Origin: Incurvaria masculella
Taxonomy: Eukaryota; Arthropoda; Insecta; Lepidoptera; Incurvariidae
Length of the DNA stretch: 64,000 nucleotides
Direction: 5' to 3'
Assembly: GCA_946894095.1 (NCBI GenBank)
Contig: OX335642.1
Location: 22,517,021 to 22,581,020, forward strand
A program made the position numbers and the translations under genes. How positions within the stretch are numbered: position 1 is the stretch's first letter; every line of letters begins with the position of its first letter. Below, piece after piece: positions 11,201-26,200 of the stretch. Under the pieces are notes generated by a model. That model searched no databases and was not told where the DNA came from. It saw only the letters and a program-made list of their open reading frames with translations.

Positions 11201-14200
11201 AGTTAGGAAAGTATGTAACTTTCCGGAAAGTTTCCAGGTAGGATTTCCAGAACCTCGTTGAGCTTAACGCGATCAAGATGCAGGCGTGCGTATGCAACGC
11301 GAAGCGGACTTCAGTCATTACAGCTCGAAGATACAACAGTGCATATGTATTGTCGACGATTACCGCGTTGGGGTTTTTCGTGTCGACCCGATGCATGACC
11401 TGAGCTTTGTACGCCATATCGAGGATAGCCAAGCTCGCCTAAACAGTTGGGAGTCCTAAACGGAGTGCACCAGTGTTTCCATGTATGCTCCACAGCCCTC
11501 ATAAGGTTTTGCGTGGAGTATTGTTCTCATTTGTGTCTCATCGTCGGAGGTGCATCTGAAATAATGTTAGGTCTCTCTCCGTGTTCTATCGTCATCGTCG
11601 GAGGTGCATCCGAAATAATGTTAGGTCTCTCTCCGTGTTCTATCGTCATCGTCGGATGTGCATCCGAAATAATGTTAGGTCTCTCTCCGTGTTCTATCGT
11701 CATCGTCGGAGGTGCATCCGAAATAATGTTAGGTCTCTCTCCGTGTTCTATCCTCATCGTCGGAGGTGCATCCGAAATAATGTTAGGTCTCTCTCCGTGT
11801 TCTATCGTCATCGTCGGAGGTGCATAAGGTGGACGGCCTCTTTTCTACCATCGCTCAACGAGAAGCGTACCTATTCACATTCTTAAAATAAGAAACGACC
11901 GAACCTTCAGTTTCTTTATCTAATAGGGTTCGTAAACTATGGAATGCAATCCCTATGTACATATTCATACTGTATCATAATAGTGCCTACAATTCAATTG
12001 CAAACATTAGGGCATTTGCATGAACAGCTTCGGAACCATCATTTTTAAATGTTAACCATAAACATATTCAAGAGTCTTGATTTTAAATAACTTAATCTTT
12101 TTCATGATTCATTCTTGTGTAATGACAAAAAAATCAGTCAAAATCACAGGTATAAACAATATTTGGCAATATTTGTATGCTACTAAGTGTTATTTACTTT
12201 ATTAAATGGATATACTTCTAGAGTAACTAATAAATTCTTAATTTAATGTTGCTCTGAAGGCTTTTGCCCAAATCACTGCAGCTGTCCTACGTCTCTAAGG
12301 TTGAAAGTTAGAGAATGCCTTACAGCATCATTTTCTTCCTCTTTGTAACCATATATATAGCTGCAAATATAGTATCCTTTCATGTTTCATTACTACGACA
12401 TAGCTATTCAGCGTCGCCAGCAACAAAGCAACCGAATGAAAATGGAATAAGAAAATTCTAACCGAAATGATCGTGTGATTTCATTCGGAAAAATATATGG
12501 CAAAAGTTTTAAAACTTAATTTGGAATAACATAATTTCTTAAGAACCGTTAAAACAGACGGAATTAGATTTTATAAGAAATATGCAGAACAATATTTTGT
12601 CACAAGCGTTTGTTGGCATGAGATTATCATGAAATTCAAATATCATTGGAAAATATGCAAAACATCTGTTGGGTGACGCGTGCAGGGTCTCGAAGCTCAG
12701 GGGCGCGGCGCTTTGCTTCTAAGGGCAGAAATAATTGGTTCGGACAATTTCCTTTCTCTCTCTGAGATGGATAAGTGTATTTCGTGTCGGGTGTTAGCTT
12801 ATCCATAGTTCGGAATACATGTCCCATTTCCCTACTAGCTATTAGAGTTTTGAGCCATCCCGGGTCTTTACCATCACATTGGATGAAAATATAGTCTAAG
12901 CGGCAATAAAAAATTGTCCGTGTTTTCCATCCAGTTCAATGCAGCAGTGACATTACTTCTTTCAAAATTTCATTATTCTAGACCATTGGGAGGTACCACA
13001 TAGGTTGACATTTATTTGCCAGTGTCTAAATATGCGGAACAATTGGCCGTATTTTTTGGTCGCGTTGACTTCAAAGCTAGATCTATTAAAAGCTCCAAGG
13101 ACCACGGACCTAATAATTGGATATGCATATCAACTTAATATACGCATTACTGATAAAATGGTTATGACATATAACTATATGGACAGACAGACCGACAACA
13201 AAGTGCTAATAGTATATAAGGGTTCATTTTTAGGGTTCTGTCCCAGAGGTTGTCAACGGGAATCTATAATTACTATGCCTCCACTATCCCTCCGGCCGTC
13301 CGTCCGTCGATCCGCCTATCAGCGGGCTGTATCTCTTGAACCATAGTGCAAAGGTAGACAGTTTTAAAATTGCACAGAGTATTTATGTCTGTAGTCGCTA
13401 TAACAACATGTATTTCAAAGAAAATATTAAAGAGACGATAAACGTGATTTTTGGCATGGTACAGAACCCTTCGTGTGCGAATCCTAATCGCACTTTGCCG
13501 GTTTTTGTAACTTTTGAGGGACGGACACTAAAAACCTTTTTGAATACCTTTTTACCAAGTTCATAACTATTTTTGGTACCTTTATTTTATTTACAAACGA
13601 TAAACAATTTTCATGTTCAAGTTCGAAGCAATCCAGACGAGATTGCTGAAGTAAGATGGGCGCTAGGGGTGGGTCTAAGTTGTATAGCTTCGGGCAAATG
13701 GGCAGAGACCGGACGTCGCCAGACGCTTGTTTATGAGCTATCAAGATCTAGATGCAGATAAGTCGTCCCTAAATCGGGGTTTCCCATGAAATATCAATTT
13801 AAATTTGTTTTGGTTACACTTGCTTTTATATTGATCATAAAGTAATTAATCATCCTGTCCCAAAAAGCGAAAAAAAATACACTCATGGTCTGGCTCTGCC
13901 GCCCGTTAGTAATACGCATTTTGTACCGTATTGTTTTTTATTAAAAATTGCTTGAAAATCAGAAAAAAAACCAATATAGGTATAGTTATGTCGTTGTATA
14001 CCAATATATTACTTTTGCTCAATGCTTTATACTTTTGCGGGCGGGTATTGAACCCGTGACCTCTGGTTCAGGCTGAAGATGAGGGATTCAATTTGATCGC
14101 TAGCAATGCATTTTTAAGTTTTCGTGACATAAGACTTTCTCGTTGGATTTTTTAAATGTTCGCAGGTAAAAGTATCATTTTTATTATTCTATCTAACACG

Positions 14201-17200
14201 CGAATTATTAGGTGTTTTGCAATAAAAAAAGTAACCCTTTCATTCAGTTTACATCTACTCGAGTCACTTGCCACTACCTCGCAACTATTGTCATGAATGT
14301 TATAGATTTTGCAAGAAAGGGTGCCTTGAGACAGTAGAGTGAGTTACTTTGGTATTTTTAATGTTTAATATTTGTAAGCCACATATTCCTAGAATTGACA
14401 CATGTTTCATCTATCATCATGTTATATATCCAAGACTCATCTATAATAATAAATACCACGTCATCCGCATCGGTATTTTTTCTACATCCATCAGAAGCCT
14501 GGAGAGATTGTCAATATACGATGAACAAGGTAGGGGCTAGAGTACTACCTAGTGGAACTCCTTTGTTGTTCGTGTTATATTTTTTTATTTCATTTATGGT
14601 GATAGTGTTATCTATGATAAATATTATTTAAAGTAGATATATGTAGGAGTTGCTGATTGAAATAGCTAACAATTAAAGTACTAATTATTAACTTTGCAGT
14701 ATATTTCTGATAATATGTTGTGAGGTTATATTGGTAGTTGTTAAAGTATTTTAAAAAAATACTGGTCTTATTACAACAATTAATTGTGTAAAGTACCCAA
14801 GCTGTAATTTGTTTTATGGATTAACTGGAAGAGCACCGTCTAAGTGTTCGAAAATCCGCAAGTGATTCTTGACACACGGCAATAGTTTCCTCGAGTGAAT
14901 GGTAATCCGCTCCAATTCCAGTTTCAAAATACACTGTGTAGTTAATCATCGATCTAAGTTTCAGTTCCAAAGTTTTGTGCTTGTATTGTTCCGCGTTAAA
15001 TAAAGATATGGTAAATGATGTTAAATCTACGTCCTGTTTATTGCATTGCACAGTTTTTTTTTTATAAAACTCGAATGGATAATATGACACCTATTGTGAT
15101 ATTAGCCCAAATAAAAAAAATGATCTAAGAACAACATCAGGACTTTTCATATATTGCACAGATGCATTGAATTGGATGGAAAAATGGGCAATTTTCATTG
15201 CCACTTCGACCATCTTTGACTCAATACGGTGGTACTAATCCGGACGGGATTCACCCTACCGCCTAATAAGTAAAGAAGGGAACCAACAGTGTTACGTGGA
15301 ACCCAAAGCTGGACACTGTTTATCCGTCAACGTAAAATAATAGTTATTCAGATATTTTCTAGTCATACTTGGGAGGATAATACAAAATAATTTGATAAGT
15401 TAAATTTACAAATTAGTTCACAATTCATTCCAGGTGTACTCATCTTGTGAAATCAAATCACTGAGACATTCATATCGTCCAAAAATAACCATGAGACGTG
15501 TTTTTTTAATATGAACTCTTCAATTTTTAACTTCGTTAAATCCATTCCAATCAGAGTGTACAGTACCATGTGAATACTTTCAAATGCATTGCGCATTTAG
15601 CATTTTCGATATTGTCCTCCCTTTTTATAAACAAAATTGGATTTTCAAAAGCGAACGAAAGGATTTTCTCACGAAAGTAACACAATTAACGGTTCTCCGA
15701 CAAACGCAGTTAAAATGAAATCGGAGCGCTCACTAACTAATTGCACAAAGCTTTCGAACTGTATTCGTTAAGACAATGAACGGGATAGGAATACTTTTTG
15801 TTTCTGAGGCCCCGTCGTTGGACCAAAATTAGGATAGCAATGAGCTGCGACGCTTGTTTTCCTGTTTTTGCTATTGCCGATGCACCAGTCCTGGTAGTTT
15901 TGGTAGGGAGAGAATGCCCTTGGGCATTAAGCCCGCCTTTTGTAATATTTTTTAACAAGAACAATAAATAATTATTATTAGTATTTATTTTATATCAAAA
16001 TTCCGGTGTGCGTGTGTTTTTTTGTATTTTTGGAGCCACCTGGATTCTTCTTATAATGAAAGGTCAATTTCTATTAGAATGAGACATACCAATGTGTATG
16101 TACCTACACATCCTTAAATTTGCTTTTCATTTTTTTCTGCTAATTACTTTTTTTATGTTGATGCCCTCCACTCTCTTTGAAATCTCCACTTTTACACGCC
16201 AAATACAGAAAATATCTTTATAAAGCAACTTAAATCAAATTATGCCTTTTTGGAGTTTTGACAATTTCTTCCCGTGAATGAAATCAAAAAGTATTAAGTG
16301 AATTTAGATTTTGCGTCGATCTATTTAGGTTTATTTTACGTTTTACTTTCAGGGAAGGTTACAAACAAGCGGCGCTTGTCACGTTTCGAAGCTTGTCACG
16401 AGAACCATCCACGCAAATAAAATCGAATGCGAACACATGAATAGTGATGTAGCCCTTTCAATCGACAGGATGCCAATATGATTTAAAACTAACGACCAAA
16501 CTAGGGACTAAAATAATCATAGGGATGTCTCTGAGCGAATGTTCTGTTTTTGGGTGCCCTAAATGGTATTTTAAAATAAAGTTTGCTCAATAATTTTAGT
16601 CTCTACAAACATTTGAATTGCTTTTTTGGACTCTTCAGCAGTACCCGTTTTAAAAAAAAGTCCAACCGAGGGATAGCGTCCTCAAATTAAGATAGAAAAA
16701 CCAAATCAAAATTTCGTTACTAATTGTGCTACAATATTCCCAAATAGAGTAAAATATTTATGCCTTTTTTACCGTTATTGTTTAATTATCATCCATTGAC
16801 AGGGCACTTATGTTTGTCATATTTTAATATTTAGCCATTTGAATAATGTAATCAAATCGAATAATAACTGGCAAGAAACTTTAATTTATCAGCAACCCAA
16901 GTCAAATATCATTGTTGGGATTTCTTTCAGCATTTAACTTATAGGCTTAGAATGTAAAGACATACAGAGTCAACTGACGGATCAGACCGAAATCGTTTTA
17001 TATGAAATGCACCAAATGTCTTTTTTTTCTCAAAAACTTTTCCATGTAGCCTTTAAATAATGATTTCAAGTTATAATCAAGTTTTACTCTGATTAATTAT
17101 TTTTGGAAAAGTTAAGAGATTTGATCGACAAAGAATCTGTGGTCCACTCCTTATTTACCATAAAAAAGGTTTCTGTGCGTGTTTGTTACTCCTGTTCACT

Positions 17201-20200
17201 TAACAATCTATATATGCACAGGTCACCGTACTTTATTTAAGGAAAACAAGAAAAATCACAAATACTTCACAAAAAAACATACCCTATCACTCCCATACCG
17301 TGTTCGTCTTCTAAGCACATCGCGCTATGCTAGGTCTGTGATTTAAAATGATATTGTCAATTGAAGTATGATTGTCTCCACAAACATCACCTGCTTACAA
17401 TTATCACAATGGATCCAGCCATCGTCTCTCTTAAGGTGGCCCAACCCGGCGGGACTAACTCATTCACGGGCACGGTACAAAACCGTGCTGTTGCGCTCTG
17501 GGATCTTCTCTGTTTCAAAGAATAAGACAGGCTCCGTGATGAGGAAGATGTAATATGTCCACAAAAAAGACAATGTGCACAGTGTATGATTTGGTAAGAT
17601 TTACGAAAATTTTAATTACAAAACGACTTATAGCTAAAACAAATCGACGACCGCTGTATTAAAAAATCTAACAAAAACCAAATAGATTATAAATTTTGAT
17701 TAAATAAGCTATGTCTGATGACTAATCTTTTTAAGATGTTCTTACTTTATCATTGCGTAATCCACGTCCAAAGTTATTGTATAAAACGCGCGAAAAACTC
17801 GAACTTTCGGACCTTGTAACTTAGAAACCAAACACAATTTTACAATGCCAACGGTCATCAGACATCTAGTTCGATCAAATAAAGCTATTTTGAGCAAAAT
17901 TTGGGATCTTTGGCAAAAAATATGGGTGTGATCTTCTTTCCCCGTTTGTATGGGGAGTTGAGCGGGATGGGCCGCCTTAAGCATATTTGAGGGAGCGATT
18001 CGGACACAACATATAATACATACAACCTTCCATTTCCTAAGATGTATTTATACGATTATTTCAAATCGTACATATTTTGTTATAAACTAATACAGGGTCG
18101 ATGATATCAGCCCTCACTTTTATTAACCGACTTCAAAAAAGGAGGAGGTTATCAATTCGTCGGAATCTTTTTTTTTTTTTTTTTTTTTTTATGTATGTTC
18201 ACCGATTACTCGAAGACCCGTGGACCGATTTGGAAAATTCTTTTTTTGTTCGAAAGGGTATACTTTCTAGTTGGTCCCATTTATTTTTTATCAAAATCGG
18301 TCCAGTAGTTTGGTACTTAACTATAACAAACATCGAATTTCTTAACCCCGCGAACCCAGAAATGTGATTTTTTAGTTACAGTAGCTTTCTTTTCGGGTGA
18401 GATTGCTCAGTATGAGAGGTTTTTTTTTACTTCAACTGTTGGGGGTATTCAAGGGGGGTAAAAGAGGGCAAATTGTACACATTTCTATCTCTAGAGCCGC
18501 TGAACCCAGAAATGTCAGAGTATGTTTTGTTTTAGATGGGAATGCTTAAGAAGAAAATATTTTTGGAAATTATACTATTAGGGGGGTAAAACAGGTCAAA
18601 ATGAACACATTTAGGCGAAAACCACTCATGTTGAGATCTCTGAAACCAATTATCCTCGAAACTTAAAATTTTCAGTGACTTCTTGTTAAGACGAAAAGGC
18701 TCGCTCACAACGGATTTTACAAAATTCAACTGTTAAGGGGGGATAAACGAGGCCGATATGTACACATTTTCATACAACTTAAACTTACGCAAGAAACAGA
18801 CTATCCGGAACGATGGAAGGATGAGAAATTCAGAAGCTCAGCGGTTCCGGTCATTCGTTGTTTTGTCTTTTTAGGGTTCCGTTCCCAAAGGGCACCAACT
18901 TCCGCTGTCCGTCCGTCCGTCCGTCTGTCACAGCACTCTATCTCACGTGATCTCATCGTATCAATTATCGTACGTATCAACCGTGAACTCATGAATCCAG
19001 ATAGTTACCGGTCTACCTTTCGTCAGAAATGAGATTTCTCAATGGTTGAATTTCTGCTAATGCTCGTTCATTGTATTGTATTGTATTGTATATGTATGTA
19101 TATCTTCTTTCCACTTTGTATGTGAAGTTGAGCAGAAGGGGTCGCCCACCTTGACTTAAAAGTTACGCCACCACTAAAAAGCAAAAAATAAAATATTTTT
19201 AAATAAAAAAAGGACCGCCTTCAAAAAAACCGGAACTTAAAAGCAAAAAATAATTGGTTACTTTTAATTAATGTACGAAAAACTATTTTAATTCTAACTA
19301 ATTATGTACAATTTCTTAATTTTTAATCATCTTTTGAAGTCGGTGCCTTGGGTAGACGTTCTTTAAGGGCTGCAAGTAGTTGTATTAATATCACCTATGG
19401 CTAAGAAAGAAATATAAGTAGGTAGCTACTTACTTTTACCTACTTGAATAAAACACAAAAACGAAAATTAAATAAACAAACTGGTCGGAAAAACGTATGT
19501 AAGTAGGTATTTAGGCAAGTACTTTGTAATTTAAATATGCCTTATACTTAAACTAAATACCTAACACAATTAAAACAAAATATTTACAAGAAAACCCTAC
19601 GAACAAGCCAATATAAAAACAACGACCACTTATATGATAAATATTTAGGTAGGTGTAGCTTGTACTTTTTATTCTACCTAAATACCTACATAACACAAAA
19701 CAAAAAAAATACAAACATAAAAAAGAACAGAAAACAATAGGTAGCGTCTGCTCTCAACTACGTGTCAAAACGAGTGTGCGGTTAGTACATATCTCACCAA
19801 TTTCGGCAGAAATCGTCTCGTTCAGACAACGATGTCGCAGGGAAGTACCAATCAACACAGAGCAGCGAATTAACGTCCTCCTTCACCAGTCCAGCATTTA
19901 TAAAGCCGAAAGTACTAATAATAATCGTTGAAACCCAATTTCAGTACGCTGCGCTGTATCGATATCAGCTTGCACGTAAACCAACGCTAAGGGCATCTCC
20001 AGTTAGACGATCGGTCGCTTAAAATGCTCTGTGGACCAATCATTGCTGACTCAGGTTGTTTACGCTCTCGTAGACTTCGGGTGTGTTCGGCTGAAATAGT
20101 GCCTGTTCGGTCAGCAGCGTGCGAAGCGAACTCTACCCAAGGCACCGACTTCAAAAGATGATTAAAAATTAAGAAATTGTACATAATTAGTTAGAATTAA

Positions 20201-23200
20201 AATAGTTTTTCGTACATTAATTAAAAGTAACCAATTATTTTTTGCTTTTAAGTTCCGGTTTTTTTGAAGGCGGTCCTTTTTTTATTTAAAAATATTTTTA
20301 TCGTTAGACATATTAAAGAACCCGTAAGGTGTAATATGGATCTATGTATGACTGTTGCATGGTAAACATTTAATTAAGTAGTGAACTTAAAAGTTTATAG
20401 TTGAGGGTAAGTCATGGGTACTTCATTGTGTGCTTGATAGTAAACTATTTTCATAAGTAGTTTTAAGTAATATTAATTTAATTTAAATTATGTTTTAAAT
20501 ACATATAATCAATATAAATATAATACACAATATTTTGTGTATTATATTTATATTGATTATTGAGGTGGAAAGGAGTGGTAAAGTTTGTATGGATTTTATT
20601 TAATTTGTGGTCATTTTCGATTATTTTTTTTAATTCAACCTCTACAGGCGTGAGAATGGGTAGAAACGGTTGCATGGAACGTAAGTTATTTGCGAGTAAA
20701 AATCTCGCTGCTAGCAGTGGGGTCATGTTAGCATCTAATGTAGTATATAAAGGGGTACTTTAAGTATAAACTACATAATCTTAACCCTTAGTTATGTCGT
20801 GATTTTGTAAATTCATTTCAAATCTAAATTTTAGAAATATGTTTTTTTTTTTTGTAAATAAACTTAATAATGAGTATGAGTGCCGAAATGGAAGTTGTCA
20901 GAAATGGAATTAATTTTGAAATTAAAAATGAAATACTTTATAATGAAGAATGGGGGAATACACACTTTTATGGAGAAACAAGGTTCATTTCCGATGTCAT
21001 TCAACGGTTTCTAGCGCAAACACAGCCGCGGAAAAAAGCTAGTCCATATATAAATACGGTAGAGAACTATTGCTGGACCTAGCGTGATGCTCGTGAAGTG
21101 GTGTGTACATGAAGTGAAAGTGCTGGATTATTTTTATAATAATTATTTATATAATTATAGTTTTCGGAACCAGAAAGCATGGCTCGTGGTGTAGGGGCTA
21201 GAGGACTTGCCTTTCATCCGATAGGTTATGGGTTCTAAACCTCGCTCCGCTCATGCACACTTTCTGTCTCTTTCTGAGTTGGATGAGTGCATTTCTTTAC
21301 GAATACGAGCTGTCCTATGGTTCCCATGTAAAACTGTAGGTCCCGTTACTCTACTAGGTGGTAGGGTTAATCCCGCTCGGCTTGGTACCACCGCATTGGA
21401 TGAAACTATGGTTGAAGCGGCAATGAAAAATTGTTCGTGTTTTCCATCAAGCTCAGTATAGCCGTGGTCATAAAGGGAAGGTGCTGGCATGGCACTTAAT
21501 TGCTTTGGGAACATGTTATTTGGGCTAATATTATGACGGTAGCTCTTTGGTATAAGATATCTATGTCAGCACTATCCCAAATCAACGAACTGCTCTTATG
21601 GCACTATAATAGTTTTTGGAAATTGGGATTTAGTACATGCAGGTTCCTTATGATAGCCATCACACTATACCTGTATTTTCAGCGGCTTTCACTTCCCAGG
21701 CCCAACAGATAATTTGTGGATTTAAAGGAATTAGGATCTTCTTACTCGCCAACCAGGTTAGATTAGAAACATTAGAGTATGTCTGTTCGAAATAGAATAA
21801 ATTCGGTCGTAATTAAAGAAAGCGTTTATTTTTCTGTTAACAAGACTATTTGAATAAGGATTTTATTAACCTAAATGAAGTGGAAGTCGAATAAAATCCA
21901 GCGATGTTTCTTGCCAGCTCTTTTTGGTTTTGTTTAATATAACTGGCAAATGATAAAATATCATAAATCTGAGTGCAGTGCATATTAATGATGAATAAAA
22001 CATAAAAACATCAATATCGAGTTTTATCAAAACCAAAAATATCATCCATTAAAACCACGTTTTCACATACTTTTTCACGTATTTTGAATGCATAAAAACA
22101 TATTCGTTAGTGGTGAAGTCGAAATATTGGCTAATTCGGTTATTTTTTGTATTTACATTTTCGTTATTCACTCATAACGCCTGTTAATTGTAATATTTTA
22201 ATCATTTGTTACCATTTTTTTTTCCTTTTCATGAACTCAAAATGAGTTCTTACTCAAAATAGTTTCTACCGCAGAAATCATTTATAAAACAATCTCACCC
22301 TATCTGGGACTCTAATTTGTAATAATTATGATAAAAAGTAAGGAAAAATTAAATAATATATAAATATATTCATATTATTTATCTGTGAATCCGGTTTTCT
22401 TCCGATCACATGCACTATGAATGTTATGTCAAATAACTTGATTAACTTTAACTTATTAATCCTATCATATCACACATTCTGTGTGGTCGGCACTTTAAAG
22501 AAAATACAATTTAGCTTACTGCATTTCTTCCGGTGCATGTCGTAAGAACCGACTAAGCGATTCGACGTTCGTGGTTCGAATTTCACGTTAAACTCTAGGT
22601 CCCCTTCTCTACTTACATGGGTTAATCCGGCCGTGGTTGGTACCATCGCATTGAATGAATTCGCATTGAAATAAATGTCGTCAGTGTTTTCCATCCAGTT
22701 CAATGTAGCTGTGCAATAAAAGGAAGATCTTGGCATGGCACGTAGTTCCAATATGGTGTGGGTGTGGGCTAATATCATGACAGCAGGTATAGTATTAGCC
22801 ATCCATGCCAGTCACATTATAAAGTATTTTCAATTCATAGGATTGTTGTAAGAACGCTGCTAGATAAATAAAAACATGTAAGTCGTGTGAGTCTTGCCTG
22901 TTGTCTGTGTGACCATAAACCGTGTGTGAGCTACGCAAGAGAAGTCTCACACATTACATAGACGTTATTCAGCCGATTCGTCTAGAAGCTAACGACAGTA
23001 ATGACTTTATAAGGGTAAGGTCATACAAAGAATAAGTCATATGAGTTTAAAATTGAATTTTGAATTGTATGAGCGGCTAACTTTTTTCGGCCGTGTTAAG
23101 CGACCAAGGACACCCATCAAGTGGCATCTGAACAACTTGTCATAATACAAAATGGACTTTTACAAATTATGTGCCTTCTGTTATCACCTGGCGTGCTCAT

Positions 23201-26200
23201 ACGTCAACGGAGCAACAAGAGTTTTGTCCTTACAATTAATCCGGATTTATTTAATTAAATTAGCCATTAATTATAAAATATGACAAATCCGAGTGCCGTG
23301 TACTGCCTAGGGATGATGTTTAAACAATCAACAATTGGTGTGCTTTACACAGCCCTTTTCTAATCAAGGTGAGTAACTGACAAGTGTCATACACAGCGGT
23401 CACCAATTTCTAAAACTTAATTTCGGTGAACAATAACAAAAAATCAAACATTTTTAAGTAGCGTAAACATTAAAATAACCATAAAATCATCAAACAAATT
23501 AAAATAATTCAACTTAGATCCTTGATTTGCTCCTATTACATCTGTTACCAACCCACCATGGGTGATTAAATTTCATTCATTAATTCTTAAATTACGTGCC
23601 TTAATTTTGTTCACATATAAGGTACTTGTCGCGTGTGACTCCGACTTTACGCGAGCGTTATGCAAACAGTTTATCTGAGGACTGTCAGCGGCTTGCCGGA
23701 GCGGCGACACACTACCGGCTTCCAGTGTAACCAGAGACTGAGTATTTCTATAGAGCATCAACTACCATGTGCCATCCCTGGAACTTCCCGTTATGAGCAC
23801 GGCTTCATTTACTAACTCCATGGAAAACACGGGCAATTCTTAATTGCCGCTTCGACCAAAGTTTGTTCATGCAATGCTATGGAACCAACCAAAAGGCTTA
23901 AACCCTACCACCTAGGGAAGGGGACTTCCAGTTGTATATCCATATATATTGATGAACTTTTTATCCTCGACAAAATAATCCCCAGAAATAATGTAACAGA
24001 AATGATAAATAAACATAATTATCATTTATTTTATATGCCTATTAGCATTTATAAATACTAGTCGTTGGACTTTTTCTGTAAGCAAATCACAACGGCTGTC
24101 GTTAACAATGTAGTCCCTCTTCGACTACAGTGCGCACTGCGCGCGCGCATTACAGTTTCGGCGATAACTCCAGTAGCGAGAGTCGCCGGCTACAAGCCGC
24201 AACGAAGTAATTATTAGTATTATCTTTGCCGCAACTCCAGTTACGAGAGTCGCCGGCTCCAAGCCTCAACCGACGTTACAGCTACTGCCGCCCGCCATTG
24301 CGCGAGCGAGACAGTCGCGGCTGGCGGGTCGTTGCGTCGAGACGGCTCGCAACCTACGGGCGTGCGCGATCCAGTGCGCTACAAGAAATTTGTAGCGGCC
24401 ATACTGCTCTACGTAAAATGAATACTTCGTTTTTACACTAGTAACAGTTATACGAACCCATTTCTCATTTCTCGTCCCACGACTAATAGGCAGAGATGAT
24501 AAGGCGCCATAGGGTACGATGATAGCACACCTCTTTCGATACATCTACATACATACATCTTTTCATACATGCTCTACTATTACGGGTACTATGTATTTGA
24601 CCTTGATTATGACCGGTAATTCTACCCATAAATTGTTGCTGGCAGACCAAACTAATATATGGCCTCTTGTGCTCTATATAAATACGCCAGTTTATATTCT
24701 CGCATTAGTAGACGCTCACATCGGATTAAATTATGCAAGAGATGATTTCGTATTACCATGAAGACATTTCTCCCCATATTAATTCACTGCTCGCAGGGTT
24801 TTGTGTACCTAGAATCTGAGTTGTAATATCTCAGTACGTATATAATTCGTTTTCGGCTCTTACATTTGAAGTTCATCTAATTTTAAGCGGGATATAGCAA
24901 TTCTAGGAATCTTTTTTTTTTGTAAATTAATATATTTTTCGCATTTTGAAGCTGAAAGCTTTAAGTTTTCGGCTATTGCATTTGAAGTTCATCTAATTTT
25001 AATAGGGATATAGCAATTCTAGGAATCTTTTTTTTTGTAAATTAATATATATTTTGCATTTTAAAACTGAAAGCTTTTTAATAAGTGTTTATAAGGTGTC
25101 ATTACAGAACGAAATTATAAGTGATTTAACGTTAAGTTAGTTAAAACCTGTTGTTTTAGCGTACAGGGTTTTCATTAAACAAACTGGATTTTGTATGAAA
25201 TTATATTCGACTGGCTTAAAAATAAATATGGAGAAAGTAATTGAGCATTTAGCTCCTTAGATAAAATATTATGTACCCCTCCACATCCCAAGTTATGGCC
25301 AGTGGATATAAATGAATAAGTGGGAAATTAATTCAATGTATTTATTGTAAAAAAACACTACAAGATATAAATAATGAAAAGGACGAACATGAAAATCTCA
25401 TTTATTTCTAATTTGATCGCATCTTCAAACAACATTTATGAGGATCATACTCTCTTAGTACCATACGGCAATTTTCGAGAACCTTGATTTTTGTCGTCAG
25501 CGAGCATAAAAGGGCGGGAGCATAGGCTTACAATGTTAAGAGTCAACTGATAGATCAGACCAAAATCGTTTCATACAAAATGTACTGAAATTTTTTTTTT
25601 TCATTTTTAATTTTTTTATTTTTTTTTTTATTTTTTTTCTCACTCCCACGCTTCGATCGTCTTGTAAGCAGAGCGCACTATGCTAGGTCGATGGGCGGGA
25701 GAGTCCTTTTGTGCGGCGGCAGCGTAAAAACCTCTATCTGAATGTAAAGTATGACAAGAACATGAAATGTTTGTTGGAATTGATAGCGTCCTGCCAAGTT
25801 CTTTCGTTGGAACTTGCGAAAATCGCCAGTAAGCAAATTTGTATGCGAACTCAATCGCCGGATCTGCCACCATTGTATGTAAAGTGAATACGCCGCCTAT
25901 TTACGAAATAAATATGGTTGCTACTCCCATTCGGCCGTTCGCAGCAGTAAAAGATTGACCAGAAGCCCGATTCTGCTATTTGTCCAATTTCAAACCATTC
26001 CGTATGAGTTATGTTTCGGTCAAACATAACACGCTAAGTTTTGAGTGCGTTTCCAGAAGTCGGTATTCAGCTAATTCACGCACACGTTTTGTTATTGTCT
26101 ATGGAGTGGTTTGTCTTGCGCGCCGCCTAAAGAGTAAAATAACCTGCCAGGATTTTCACAGTTATTTTCTCACTCAAATATGACATACGAAAAGAAAAAG

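Noticed and set aside
11543..11826. CRISPR-like array
   Set aside because: Head-to-tail 54-bp units without variable spacers, in an insect nuclear intron.
11447..11827. 126-codon ORF with repeated GGASEIMLGLSPCS as a repeat protein
   Set aside because: It exists only because the minisatellite period is a multiple of three; another frame and the minus strand are equally open, and there is no splice or promoter support.
20478..21082. Three ORFs near the AT-rich hairpin as a small transposase
   Set aside because: None shows a transposase, DDE or helix-turn-helix motif that I can recognise; they do not join into one frame.
21181..21245. Functional tRNA gene (also 31691, 36402, 37985, 48725, 33113)
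   Set aside because: A and B boxes are present but no proper cloverleaf or anticodon arm, and SINE bodies or fragments accompany most of them.
24226..24544. Arg-rich ORFs on both strands
   Set aside because: Explained by the GC-rich patch, where stop codons are rare.
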